Assembly (NCBI RefSeq): GCF_002009175.1 | Contig: NZ_CP018047.1 | Span: 1,364,001-1,428,000 of the forward strand | Origin: Streptomyces niveus | Lineage (GTDB): Bacteria > Actinomycetota > Actinomycetes > Streptomycetales > Streptomycetaceae | DNA: 64,000 nucleotides | Reading direction: 5' to 3' | Position numbers and translations under genes: made by a program | The notes under the pieces: generated by a model | Databases searched by the model: none | Told to the model about the DNA's origin: nothing | The model's input: the letters and a program-made list of their open reading frames with translations, nothing else | Part shown: piece after piece, positions 1-8,156 of the stretch | Layout of the letters: each line of letters starts with the position of its first letter | Position numbering within the stretch: the stretch's first letter is position 1

Positions 1-863
1 GAAGCGAACGGCTTGCGCGGATCGTCGGCCAGGCTCTCCCATGCCAGGAACGAGTTGGGCAGCGCCTCGATCAGCCCCGGCCGGTGCTCGGCGAAGAAAT
101 CGGCGACGTCGTCGGGGGCACCCTCGTTCACCAGGAGCACGGGCATCGAGCGGAACAGGCACAGGGACATCGCCGCGAACATCCGCGAGTGCCCGAAGGC
201 GATATGGATGGCGACGGTCTCGCGCCTGCGCATCAGCGCCAGCAGGAACAGCTGCGGCCGGAGCCGGGAGCGCATCGTACGCGGCGTGTGCACCACCAGC
301 TTGGGGAGCCCGGTGGTGCCGGAGGTGTGTGTGATCAGCGCCGGCTCGTCCAGCCCCTGGAGCACCGGCCGCACTGACGGTGATCCGGCGAGATCGGCGA
401 GGGAGGCGACTCCCGGCCCGGAGCCGTCCACACTGATCAGGCCCTTGGTGAGCTCGGCCAGCGGCACCCCGGCGAGCGACTTGAGCTTGGTCGCGTCGGT
501 GAGCAGGTGCGGCTGGTCGAGTCGCCCCAGCAGCGCCGCGATGGTCGCGCTGTCCAGCGCGTGCGACAGCATCACCGGCACCGCACCGGCACGCGCCACC
601 GCCGTGGCCAGCAGCCAGATGTCGAAGTTGGCCCTCTTGTGGATGACGACGCGCTCGCCGGGCAGCACCCCGGCCGCCCGGATCCGGCCCGCCAGGTCCG
701 CCACATGACCGGCGAGTTCGGCCACCGTCAGACGCCGTCCCGCCTCCGGCAGGGCGTCGAGGTCGTGATCGAGGGTGAGCGGCGTCGTACCACCCCCGGC
801 CGCCGCCCTCTCCGGTACGACTCCCAGGTACAGGCCGCGCTTGTGGATCGAATCACTGCTCAT
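1..863 (-). CDS. AMP-dependent acyl-CoA synthetase/ligase, C-terminus beyond window
   Basis: The reverse strand encodes about 287 residues starting MSSDSIHKRGLYLGVVPERA and still open at base 1, so only the N-terminal part is present. A classic adenylate-binding P-loop, HTSGTTGLPKLVVH, lies near residue 170, preceded by the usual N-terminal fold (GERVVIHKRANFDIWLLATA). The family activates a carboxylic acid with ATP and passes it to CoA or a carrier thiol. The substrate-selecting and C-terminal lysine regions are mostly outside the window, so the substrate cannot be named. It follows the efflux gene on the same strand, but a very strong hairpin separates them, so it may be transcribed on its own. 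Confidence 0.85.
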   Translation of the reverse strand, partial: MSSDSIHKRGLYLGVVPERAAAGGGTTPLTLDHDLDALPEAGRRLTVAELAGHVADLAGRIRAAGVLPGERVVIHKRANFDIWLLATAVARAGAVPVMLSHALDSATIAALLGRLDQPHLLTDATKLKSLAGVPLAELTKGLISVDGSGPGVASLADLAGSPSVRPVLQGLDEPALITHTSGTTGLPKLVVHTPRTMRSRLRPQLFLLALMRRRETVAIHIAFGHSRMFAAMSLCLFRSMPVLLVNEGAPDDVADFFAEHRPGLIEALPNSFLAWESLADDPRKPFA

Positions 864-991
864 GAGGCCCCCATCCAGACCAGCTTCAGTTCCCGGCAAC
901 CAGTGCGCCTGTCGACAGCTTCCTGGACCGGGCTTGGGCCCCGATGTCCCACGAGTTGGCACCGGCTTGGCGGCCCGCCGTCGTGACGGAG

Positions 992-1050
992 ACCGGCGCC
1001 GCACGGGTGCACGCCGTCGATTCGACGGCGTGCACCCGTGCGGCGCCGGT
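992..1050 (-). terminator. Perfect 29-bp inverted repeat, likely terminator of the efflux gene
   Basis: Bases 992-1020 and 1022-1050 are perfect reverse complements around a single central base. The hairpin lies 17 bp past the stop of the minus-strand efflux gene. There is no T-tract, as is common for Streptomyces terminators. The stem is unusually long and perfect. Confidence 0.75.
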
Positions 1051-1066
1051 GGGACGCGCCTCAGGA

Positions 1067-2602
1067 TCAGGCTGTCTCGGGCAGCTTGGCCGGCACCGGG
1101 CCGGGAGCGCCGACGGGTGACGGCAGCGGGCCGCTGCGCAGCAGGGTGCCGCAGATGACGGCGCCCGCCGCGAAGATGGCACTGCACCACCAGAACACCG
1201 TGGTGTAGCCGTCGATCGCCGCGAGGTGGAACTGCGCCGGTGTCGGCCGCCCCTGCACATGGCTGTCCAGGTACGCGGTGGTGGCGCCGGCCGCGATCGA
1301 GTTCAGCAGCGCGGTGCCGATGGCGCCGCCGAGCTGCTGCCCGGTGCTGATGCTCGCCGAGGCGATGCCCGCGTCCTGCGGCGCCACTCCGGAGGTACCG
1401 GTGCGCAGCACCGAGGCGAAGATGAAGCCCATGCCGAGACCGGAGACCATGGTCGGGCCGAGCAGGGCGGACGCGTAGGCCGAATCCACGTCGATCCCGG
1501 TCAGCAGGGCCATACCGGTCGCGTTGAGCAGCAGGCCGGCGATGACCAGCGGCTTGGGGCCGAACCGCGGCATCACGACGATGTTGCCGACGTTGGCCCC
1601 GACGGCGGTGAGCACGACCATGGGCAGCAGGGCGACGCCCGAGGTGATCGCCGAGTAGTCCAGGGTCGTCTGCATGTAGTAGACGAGGAACAGGAAGATG
1701 CCGAACATGCAGGCGCCGACGATCAGCATCGTCAGATAGGCGCCGCCGCGGTTGCGGTCGAGGACGAGCCAGGGCGGCAGCAGGGGCTGCGCGGCGCGCG
1801 CCTGCCAGAGGACGAATACGAGCAGCAGCACACCGCCCGCGGCCAGGAAGCCCCAGGTCGAGGGCGTGCCCCAGCTGTGCGACGCGGCGTTGGAGAAGCC
1901 GTAGACCAGGCAGAACATGCTGCCCGACACCGCGACCACGCCCGGGATGTCCAGGCGGGCGCCCGGCTTCCTGACCCCCTTGGCCATCGGCAGCGAGGCT
2001 CCGAGCATCACGATTCCGGCGAAGAGCAGGTTGATGTACATGCACCAGCGCCAGGACAGGGACGAGGTCAGCGAACCGCCGAGGATCAGCCCCAGGCCCG
2101 CGCCACTGGCCGCGACCGCGCCGAAGGCGCCGAAGGCCTTGCCCCGCTCCTTCGGGTCGGTGAAGGTCGTGGTCAGCAGGGCCAGGGCGGCCGGTGCCAG
2201 CAGCGCGCCGAAGGCTCCCTGGCAGGCGCGGGCCGTCACCAGCATCTCGAAATTGACCGCGGCTCCGCCGACGGCGGAAGCGGCCGCGAAGCCGCCCGCC
2301 CCGATGAGGAAGGTCGCCTTGCGGCCGATCAGGTCGACCAGCCGCCCGCAGAACAGCAGCAGGCTGCCGAACGCCAGCGAGTACGCGGTGACGATCCACT
2401 GCCGGTCGGCGTCGGTGATGTCCAGGTCGTCCTGCGCGGAGGGCAGCGCGAGGTTCATCACCGTCACGTCGAGCACCACCATGAGCTGGGCGACGCAGAT
2501 GACACCGAGGATCAGCCACCGCCTCGGTTCGGCGCCCGCCGTCCCGGCCGCCGCCGGGTCGCGCTCGCTCGCGGGATCCGCGTTCTGTGTTGCCACGATC
2601 AT
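1067..2602 (-). CDS. DHA2-family MFS drug efflux transporter, 14 TM type
   Basis: This 511-residue integral membrane protein has the drug:H+ antiporter layout: a first helix (LILGVICVAQLMVVLDVTV) followed by NLALPSAQ, typical of the EmrB/QacA branch. A loop motif A, GRLVDLIGRK, sits around residue 88. The length and number of hydrophobic stretches fit 14 helices. It probably exports a hydrophobic or aromatic compound using the proton gradient. It starts 84 bp after the stop of the flavin monooxygenase on the same strand, so the two may share a transcript and act on related compounds, for example hydroxylation then export. The real substrate is unknown. Confidence 0.88.
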   Translation of the reverse strand: MIVATQNADPASERDPAAAGTAGAEPRRWLILGVICVAQLMVVLDVTVMNLALPSAQDDLDITDADRQWIVTAYSLAFGSLLLFCGRLVDLIGRKATFLIGAGGFAAASAVGGAAVNFEMLVTARACQGAFGALLAPAALALLTTTFTDPKERGKAFGAFGAVAASGAGLGLILGGSLTSSLSWRWCMYINLLFAGIVMLGASLPMAKGVRKPGARLDIPGVVAVSGSMFCLVYGFSNAASHSWGTPSTWGFLAAGGVLLLVFVLWQARAAQPLLPPWLVLDRNRGGAYLTMLIVGACMFGIFLFLVYYMQTTLDYSAITSGVALLPMVVLTAVGANVGNIVVMPRFGPKPLVIAGLLLNATGMALLTGIDVDSAYASALLGPTMVSGLGMGFIFASVLRTGTSGVAPQDAGIASASISTGQQLGGAIGTALLNSIAAGATTAYLDSHVQGRPTPAQFHLAAIDGYTTVFWWCSAIFAAGAVICGTLLRSGPLPSPVGAPGPVPAKLPETA

Positions 2603-2686
2603 CTCTCCTCGTCACATCGGTTGGACCTTGGCATCACCCTTAGAGCGGCCCCGGCGGCGGAATGTGACATGGCCGGCCGAGCGGGT

Positions 2687-4453
2687 TCAGCGGGACCGGC
2701 TCGCGAGGACGCGGGAGACCGCGTCGCCCAGGACACCCGCCGGGTCCTCGCTGCCGGCGATGCTGCGCCATGCCACGTGGTTGTCGGGGCGCACCAGTAC
2801 GGCCCCCTCGTCGGTGATCTGCCGGACCGCCGCCCATCCCCCGTCGCCGTCGGTGAATTCCGCGCCGCTCCCGATGCGGGCCACGGTGATCGGGATCGAG
2901 AACTTCTCCGCGATCCGCTCGGCCGCCTCGCACCACGGCGTTCCCGCCGGGCCGGTGAGCAGCGCGAAGCCGGTCGCGGCGCCGGTCAGGTCGTGGGTCG
3001 ACAGACGGCGCCCGTCGTGTTCGATCCAGGCGTGCGGCAGCAGATGACCGGGGCGGGTCGTGGGGTGGTACACATCGCCCATGGGCGCGCGGGGTGGCGG
3101 CTGGCTGCCGTCACCGACGACCGCGCCCTCCTCGTACACGAAGCCGATCTCCAGGTCGTGCGCCTGGCATTCGGCGCGGTGCGTGCCGAAGATCTCCGCC
3201 CCCCGTGCCCGTACGGCGGCGCCGACCGGGGAAGGGTCGAAGAACGTGGCGAACGCCGACGCCCTGTTCTCCGGCGGGATGTGCGCGCCGAGGCCGATGG
3301 CGGCGTCGGTCATCACTCTGTGGTGGAACCACGTGGACAGCCCCCAGTCGACGTTCTGTCTGCCGACCGGCCGCCGCTCCGCCTCGTAGGTGTCGAGCAG
3401 ACTGTCGTCGGCGCGTCCGGTGAGCACCGCGGCCAGCTTCCACGCGAGGTTGTGCACGTCCTGGATCCCGCCGTTGAGGCCGAGCCCGGTGGTGGGCGGC
3501 TGGCGGTGCGCGGCGTCCCCGGCCAGCAGAACCCGTCCGTCCCGGTAGCGATCGGCGAGCACCCCTTCGACCGTCCATTGGGTCAACTTGTGCAGGGTCA
3601 GGTCCAGTTCGGGCAGGCCGAGCACCTCACGCATCCTGGCGACGACCGCCCGCTCGTCGGAGCGGTCCGTGTCGCCGAGGACGAAGTGCAGGCCCCATTC
3701 CTCGCAGTTCCGCCCCCAGGTGGGGCCCATCTCCAGCAGGGTGCTGGAGAGGTCCGGGCGGTAGGGGTTCACGAACCAGGTGATGATCGTGCCGTCGTGC
3801 CACCACTCCGACAGGTCGGCGGAGAAGTACGCGGTCGTGACGTCGACCATCCTGGGCGTGCCGCGCATCCGGACACCGAGAGCGGCGCCGACCGTACGAC
3901 CGCCGTCGGCCGCGATCACATAGCGTGCCGCCACCTCGGTGATCTCCCCGGTCGCGGTGTCGCGGATCTCGGCGACGACGCGGTCACCTTCGTCGGTGAA
4001 CGTGGTCAGTTCGTGGCCGAACAGGACGCGCCCGGGATTGCGCTCCTCGGCGTGACGGCGCAGGACGGGCTCCAGCCGGAGCTGCGGCAGTTTGGTGGTC
4101 GTTGCGGGGCCCGCCGCCGCGTACGTCTCGCTCAGCGCACCACCGCCGAAGGCGTCCATCTCATGGATCACCCGCGCGTCCAGCGGCCCGTCGCCGGTGA
4201 GCGTGGTCTGCCAGCGCACCTTGCCGAACTTCTCCAGGGGCGCCCCCCGTTCGGCCACCTCCCCGTCGAGCCCGTGCTGGCGGAAGATCTCCATCGTGCG
4301 CTGGTTGAGGTAGTGCGCCCTCGGCAATATCGAAGTGTCCGGGTGCCGTTCCACCAGCAGGTGGTCGACACCGTGGTCGGACAGGAAGACGGAGGCGGCC
4401 AGGCCGCACCCTCCGCCGCCCACAATCAGCACCGGAACCTCGACTGCTTCCAT
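2687..4453 (-). CDS. FAD-dependent aromatic monooxygenase (PheA/TfdB, PgaE type)
   Basis: This 588-residue flavoprotein has three classical class A hydroxylase motifs: the N-terminal dinucleotide fold VLIVGGGGCGLAAS, the DG motif (RYVIAADGGRTVGAALG, near residue 175) and the GD motif RVLLAGDAAHRQPPTTGLG near residue 310. The C-terminal 150 residues look like the thioredoxin-like domain of phenol and polyketide hydroxylases. It would insert one oxygen into an aromatic ring using NAD(P)H and O2. The start at 4453 is chosen because AGGGAAGG precedes it at good distance and the Rossmann fold begins at once; a longer reading frame upstream lacks support. It lies upstream of an efflux pump and could belong to detoxification or secondary metabolism. 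Confidence 0.88.
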   Translation of the reverse strand: MEAVEVPVLIVGGGGCGLAASVFLSDHGVDHLLVERHPDTSILPRAHYLNQRTMEIFRQHGLDGEVAERGAPLEKFGKVRWQTTLTGDGPLDARVIHEMDAFGGGALSETYAAAGPATTTKLPQLRLEPVLRRHAEERNPGRVLFGHELTTFTDEGDRVVAEIRDTATGEITEVAARYVIAADGGRTVGAALGVRMRGTPRMVDVTTAYFSADLSEWWHDGTIITWFVNPYRPDLSSTLLEMGPTWGRNCEEWGLHFVLGDTDRSDERAVVARMREVLGLPELDLTLHKLTQWTVEGVLADRYRDGRVLLAGDAAHRQPPTTGLGLNGGIQDVHNLAWKLAAVLTGRADDSLLDTYEAERRPVGRQNVDWGLSTWFHHRVMTDAAIGLGAHIPPENRASAFATFFDPSPVGAAVRARGAEIFGTHRAECQAHDLEIGFVYEEGAVVGDGSQPPPRAPMGDVYHPTTRPGHLLPHAWIEHDGRRLSTHDLTGAATGFALLTGPAGTPWCEAAERIAEKFSIPITVARIGSGAEFTDGDGGWAAVRQITDEGAVLVRPDNHVAWRSIAGSEDPAGVLGDAVSRVLASRSR

Positions 4454-4592
4454 GATCGGCCTTCCCTGACATGAGGTGACGGCCCGAACCGCAGCCTGGA
4501 CACAGCTTCGGCGGGAGGAATTGGCCGGGGCTACGCGGCGAGTTGGCGTCGGCTTGGCGGCGTACGGAGCCGGGCGGGGCGCGTGGATCCGC

Positions 4593-4745
4593 TCCCCCAT
4601 CAGCCGGGTGGACGACATCCGCACACCGCTGATGGTGGTCCAGGGCGGCAACGACGTACGTGTCGTCAAGGCGGAGTCCGAGCGGATCGTCGACATCGAC
4701 GTCTACCGCGCGGCCGACCGCTTCCTCGCCCGCCACCTCGGCTGA
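4593..4745 (+). pseudogene. C-terminal remnant of an S9-family (prolyl oligopeptidase-like) peptidase, internally deleted
   Basis: Read forward, this stretch gives SPISRVDDIRTPLMVVQGGN followed by DVRVVKAESERIVD, which matches the end of the alpha/beta-hydrolase domain of S9 peptidases, where the catalytic Asp lies in the QG-x-ND region. It then jumps directly to VYRAADRFLARHLG, the usual last residues of the family. The roughly 30-40 residues normally between, including the catalytic His segment, are missing (junction near 4695-4701). The serine nucleophile and propeller are absent upstream. It therefore cannot be an active enzyme and reads as gene debris. Family assignment rests on recognised wording, not a search. 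Confidence 0.6.
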
Positions 4746-4788
4746 CTTCCGGACCCAGGGACCCACGAACATATGGCCCCTGGTGTAC

Positions 4789-4932
4789 ATGGGCCTGCCC
4801 GTCGTGGCCCTCGTCGTCGCCAACTCCGCGTCCGGTCTCGCGGTGCTGCGACTCGTACGCAAGCAACCCGTCCAGCCCGCGCTCTCCAAGCGGCTCAAGG
4901 CCCTGTCGGAGCAGCGGCACGCCGCGCAGTAG
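4789..4932 (+). CDS. Possible small membrane protein or remnant, 47 aa
   Basis: The frame encodes one hydrophobic segment (GLPVVALVVANSASGLAVLRL) followed by a basic tail ending KALSEQRHAAQ. The reading frame extends upstream without stop (THRough NIWPLVY), so the true start is unclear. ATG at 4789 is a minimal choice and has no convincing ribosome site. It lies directly after the S9-peptidase remnant in a zone that looks decayed, so it may be the end of a broken gene. No function can be given. Confidence 0.3.
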   Translation: MGLPVVALVVANSASGLAVLRLVRKQPVQPALSKRLKALSEQRHAAQ

Positions 4933-5003
4933 ACCCGACACGCCCGTCGACACCGGGCAAGGCCCTCCAACGGGCCGCCGTGGTCATGGAGTTGGCGCCG
5001 TGC

Positions 5004-5576
5004 TCACGGGGTCGTCGTGGAGACCACGTACACGTGGGGCATCGCCGGATCGCTCAGGTCGACGGTGATGTTCTGCGTGGGGCGTGGGTCCTTCTGCTTG
5101 TGCGTGGTGCCCGACCAGACGCGGGTGGGAACGAAGTCCCACCCGACGGTGCGCGAGTCGCGGGGCGCGATGGTGACGTTGCCCTCCTTCAACTCCGAAC
5201 GGTGCGAGCCCAGTTCGGTGAGGAAGGTGTCGAGCCGGCCGGACGTCACGTTGAACTGCACATACAGACGGCTGGACTTCCAGTTGCTCGTCTCGTAGTA
5301 GCGCACGTTCGTGGCGCGTGCGGGGATCGGCACCTCGAAGACCCGCTGCTTCATCCGGGACGGCACGGCGTCCGTGAGCCCCGTCGCCGAGGACTCCAGC
5401 TCCTTGTCGAGTCCGCTGCGCCGGCTCTGGCCCGCCGAGATCACCAGATAACCGGCGGGGATGCCGATGAGCAGCACGATCACTATCGCCGTCACCCACC
5501 GGCGGCGGACCATATGCCGATGGTTCTCCGGCGGTTTCGGGAGGTCGTCGGGGGTCGACTGTCGGGGCACGGTCAT
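5004..5576 (-). CDS. Single-pass membrane protein of unknown function, coupled to ROK kinase
   Basis: The 190-residue product has a cytoplasmic N-terminus (MTVPRQSTPDDLPKPPEN), one strong transmembrane helix near residues 27-47 (WVTAIVIVLLIGIPAGYLVI) and an extracytoplasmic region of about 140 residues with no cysteines or known motif. Its ATG overlaps the TGA of the upstream ROK kinase by the sequence ATGA, which implies translational coupling. No Shine-Dalgarno of its own is needed or seen. The outer part has alternating hydrophobic residues suggesting a beta-rich fold. I do not recognise the family. Confidence 0.75.
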   Translation of the reverse strand: MTVPRQSTPDDLPKPPENHRHMVRRRWVTAIVIVLLIGIPAGYLVISAGQSRRSGLDKELESSATGLTDAVPSRMKQRVFEVPIPARATNVRYYETSNWKSSRLYVQFNVTSGRLDTFLTELGSHRSELKEGNVTIAPRDSRTVGWDFVPTRVWSGTTHKQKDPRPTQNITVDLSDPAMPHVYVVSTTTP

Positions 5577-6955
5577 GAAGGAGGTTCCTGGCTGGTGCGA
5601 GGGGCTCGGCTGGGACTCGTACGGTGTTCTCGTGGCGGGCCGGACGGCTCCGGCGCGCCGGGCGCCCGCGTCCCCGGCCCGGGCCCTGGCTCCGGTGCTG
5701 TTCCCGGTGTCTCGTCCGGCTTCGGCTCGGCTGCGGCGGATTCCTGCCGTTCCCGCACCGCCGCGGCGCGCGACTCCTCGGCCTCGCGCAGCTCCTGCTC
5801 CTCGCGCAGGTCCTGCGGCATCCGGCCGGTGCGGATGGCCTCGGCGTACAGCTCGTACTTCTCGTACCGCTCGAGTCTGCGCCGGTTGGCCCGGCGGAAG
5901 CGGCGCGCGACGAGCCGGGAGAGGTCGGCCGCGCCGACCATCCCTGCCTCGGGGCCGAGCTGCGCCTTGGCGATACGGGCCTCGGGCCGGTAGCCGCGCC
6001 CGGTGAGCTGGCGGCGGAAGGCCTCCCTGGCGGGGCCGATCAGCAGATCGTCCGCCGCGCTGACACCGCCGCCGATGACGAAGCAGGACGGGTCGAGCGC
6101 CGCCGCCAGATTGGCGATGCCGACGCCGAGCCACTGGCCGATCTCCTGGAGCAGTTCGACGCACATCGCGTCGCCCTCGCGGGCCAGCTCGGTGATCAGC
6201 GGTCCGGTGATGTCGGGGATGTGACCCTTGACGCGTTCGATGAGGTTGTACGCCACCGGGGAGTCTGCGGCGGCCAGCTCCCTGGCCTCCCTGACGAGCG
6301 CGTTGCCCGAGCTGTACTGCTCCCAGCAGCCCCGGTTGCCGCACGGGCAGCGGTGTCCGGCGGGCACCACCTGCATATGGCCGAACTCACCGGCCACGCC
6401 GTACTTGCCGCGCTTGACCCGGCCGTCCTCCAGTATGGCGCCGCCGATACCTGTGCCGAGCGTGATCATGACGAGGTGGTCCTCGCCGCGTCCGGCGCCG
6501 AAGCGCCACTCCGCCCAGGCGGCGGTGTTCGCGTCGTTGTCGACCATCACCGGGACGGCGAGCCGGGAGGAGATCGAGTCCCTGAGCGGTTCGTCGCGCC
6601 AGGCGAGGTGCGGGGCGAAGAGGACCTTCGCGCGGTCGGCGTCCACCCAGCCGGCCGCGCCGATGCCCACGGCGTGCACGTCATGCCGGTCGGAGAGGTC
6701 GAGCACCAGCTCGACGATGGTGTCCTCGACGACCTTCGGGCTCTTGGACTTGTCCGGCGTCTCGGTGCGGATCTTCTCCAGGATGTTGCCGTCCGGGTCG
6801 ACGACGCCGGCCATCACCTTCGTACCACCGATGTCGATCCCGACGGTGGGCACTCGCGGCGCGGAGGCGTGCGAGCGGCGTTCGCGGGTGCCGACGGTCC
6901 GCAGGACGGTGGCGCGGGCGGAGCCGCGGTGGGTGAGATCACGGTAGGTACTCAT
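5573..6955 (-). CDS. ROK-family sugar kinase (glucokinase-like) with long C-terminal extension
   Basis: The 460-residue product carries the ATP phosphate-binding motif GIDIGGTKVMAG near residue 39, catalytic region VMVDNDANTAAWAE, the second glycine-rich loop ITLGTGIGGAILEDG, and the zinc-binding ROK signature around GHRCPCGNRGCWEQYSSG. It should phosphorylate glucose or a related sugar delivered by the adjacent transporter. ROK kinases are usually 300-320 residues; here about 110 residues follow the core, first a basic/charged helix (RRFRRANRRRLERYEKYELY) and then a Pro/Glu/Ser-rich tail. ATG at 6955 (MSTYRDLTH) is preferred. A GTG at 7033 is in frame but has a weak ribosome site. It is coupled to the next gene by ATGA. 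Confidence 0.88.
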   Translation of the reverse strand: MSTYRDLTHRGSARATVLRTVGTRERRSHASAPRVPTVGIDIGGTKVMAGVVDPDGNILEKIRTETPDKSKSPKVVEDTIVELVLDLSDRHDVHAVGIGAAGWVDADRAKVLFAPHLAWRDEPLRDSISSRLAVPVMVDNDANTAAWAEWRFGAGRGEDHLVMITLGTGIGGAILEDGRVKRGKYGVAGEFGHMQVVPAGHRCPCGNRGCWEQYSSGNALVREARELAAADSPVAYNLIERVKGHIPDITGPLITELAREGDAMCVELLQEIGQWLGVGIANLAAALDPSCFVIGGGVSAADDLLIGPAREAFRRQLTGRGYRPEARIAKAQLGPEAGMVGAADLSRLVARRFRRANRRRLERYEKYELYAEAIRTGRMPQDLREEQELREAEESRAAAVRERQESAAAEPKPDETPGTAPEPGPGPGTRAPGAPEPSGPPREHRTSPSRAPRTSQEPPS

Positions 6956-7168
6956 CGGACCGGCCCCTTCGGGTGCCGGGGAGCCGCCGTACGCCGGGGG
7001 TCCGCCGAGCCGGGGCGGAGGCTGTGACGACACGCTCCGGGCTGTGTCCGTCGGGTCCCGGGGCCGCCGGCCGGACGGTCGGCGCTGCTACCGGAACGCG
7101 GCCTGGGTGCTCGCACGTGTCGTGTCGTCCCTGCGGATCGGGGGCGCACCGAACCGGGTGTCCGGGAC

Positions 7169-7198
7169 GGCGGCGGTGGACGGTTGTCCACCACCGCC
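7169..7198 (-). terminator. Hairpin terminator after the sugar ABC operon
   Basis: A 13-bp stem with one mismatch (7169-7181 against 7186-7198) and loop GGTT follows the ATPase stop on the minus strand. It suggests the kinase gene has its own promoter or is reached by read-through. Confidence 0.6.
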
Positions 7199-7229
7199 GA
7201 TTCTGCCATCCGGGCGGTACGGAGGTCGG

Positions 7230-8156
7230 TCAGGGCTTGGCGGTGCCGCCGGACGGCGTGCCCTTCCCGTCCTCGTCGACAGGATGACCGCCGCTGTCCA
7301 CCGGGCGGCCACCGACGTGGGCCGGGGAGGGGGCCTTCGCCAGCTCGTGGCTGAGCTCCTCCAGCTCCGAGCCGCCCGCCATCTGGCGCGTCAGCTCGTC
7401 CAGGGTGATTGATTCCTTGGTGTGGCTGCCGGCCATCACACCGCGCTTGAGCAGGACGAACCGGTTGCCGACGAGATACGCGTGGTGCGGGTTGTGGGTG
7501 ATCAGGACCACGCCGAGTCCCGCGTCGCGCGCGGCGGCCACGTACTTCAGTACGACTCCGGACTGTTTCACGCCCAGCGCGGCGGTCGGCTCGTCCAGGA
7601 CGAGGACCTTCGCGCCGAAGTGGACGGCGCGGGCGATCGCCACGCACTGCCGTTCGCCGCCGGACAGGGTGCCGATGGGCTGGTCGACGTCGCGCAGGTC
7701 GATGCCCATCCGCAGCAGCTCCTCGCGGGTGGTGCGGCGCATCTTCTCGACGTCGAGGCGCTTGAAGGGGCCGACGCCCTTCGTCGGCTCGGAGCCGAGG
7801 AAGAAGTTCCGCCAGACCGGCATGAGCGGTACGACGGCGAGGTCCTGGTAGACGGTGGCGATACCCAGGTCCAGAGCCTCGCGCGGCGAGCCGAGCGTGG
7901 TCTTGGTGCCCTCGATGAGGAATTCGCCCGCGTCGTGCCGGTGCAGACCCGCGATGATCTTGATGAGGGTGGACTTGCCCGCGCCGTTGTCGCCCAGCAC
8001 GCAGGTGATCTCGCCCGCGTGCACCTCCAGCGAGACGCCTTCGAGGGCGCGGATGTTGCCGTAGTACTTACTGACGTCGTCCAGTTCGACCAGGGGTGTC
8101 GTGGTCGCCGTGCCGCCGGTCATGGGCTTGCTGGGCGTGCTGGGCGTGTCTGTCAT
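7230..8156 (-). CDS. Sugar ABC transporter ATP-binding protein
   Basis: The 308-residue ATPase has a Walker [10 protein letters not shown], a Q-loop region ([20 protein letters not shown]), a signature LSGGERQ and Walker [13 protein letters not shown], ending with the H-loop [11 protein letters not shown]. It is a single-domain relative of RbsA/XylG-type carbohydrate importers (CUT2 class), not the usual double ATPase. A Gly/Pro-rich tail follows the core. It sits on the cytoplasmic face and energises the permease encoded immediately upstream; the two genes overlap by ATGA (ATG at 8156, permease TGA at 8153-8155). The transported sugar is not deducible, but the neighbouring ROK kinase fits import of a free sugar. 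Confidence 0.92.
   Translation of the reverse strand: MTDTPSTPSKPMTGGTATTTPLVELDDVSKYYGNIRALEGVSLEVHAGEITCVLGDNGAGKSTLIKIIAGLHRHDAGEFLIEGTKTTLGSPREALDLGIATVYQDLAVVPLMPVWRNFFLGSEPTKGVGPFKRLDVEKMRRTTREELLRMGIDLRDVDQPIGTLSGGERQCVAIARAVHFGAKVLVLDEPTAALGVKQSGVVLKYVAAARDAGLGVVLITHNPHHAYLVGNRFVLLKRGVMAGSHTKESITLDELTRQMAGGSELEELSHELAKAPSPAHVGGRPVDSGGHPVDEDGKGTPSGGTAKP

Noticed and set aside
1226..4474. Plus-strand open frame of about 1,080 codons opposite the efflux and monooxygenase genes
   Set aside because: Low-complexity Arg/Gly/Ala composition and no motif; the minus-strand proteins explain the sequence fully.
6956..7033. GTG at 7033 as start of the ROK kinase
   Set aside because: The extra 26 residues are Pro/Gly-rich with only a weak ribosome site, and the family N-terminus fits MSTYRDLTHRG at 6955.
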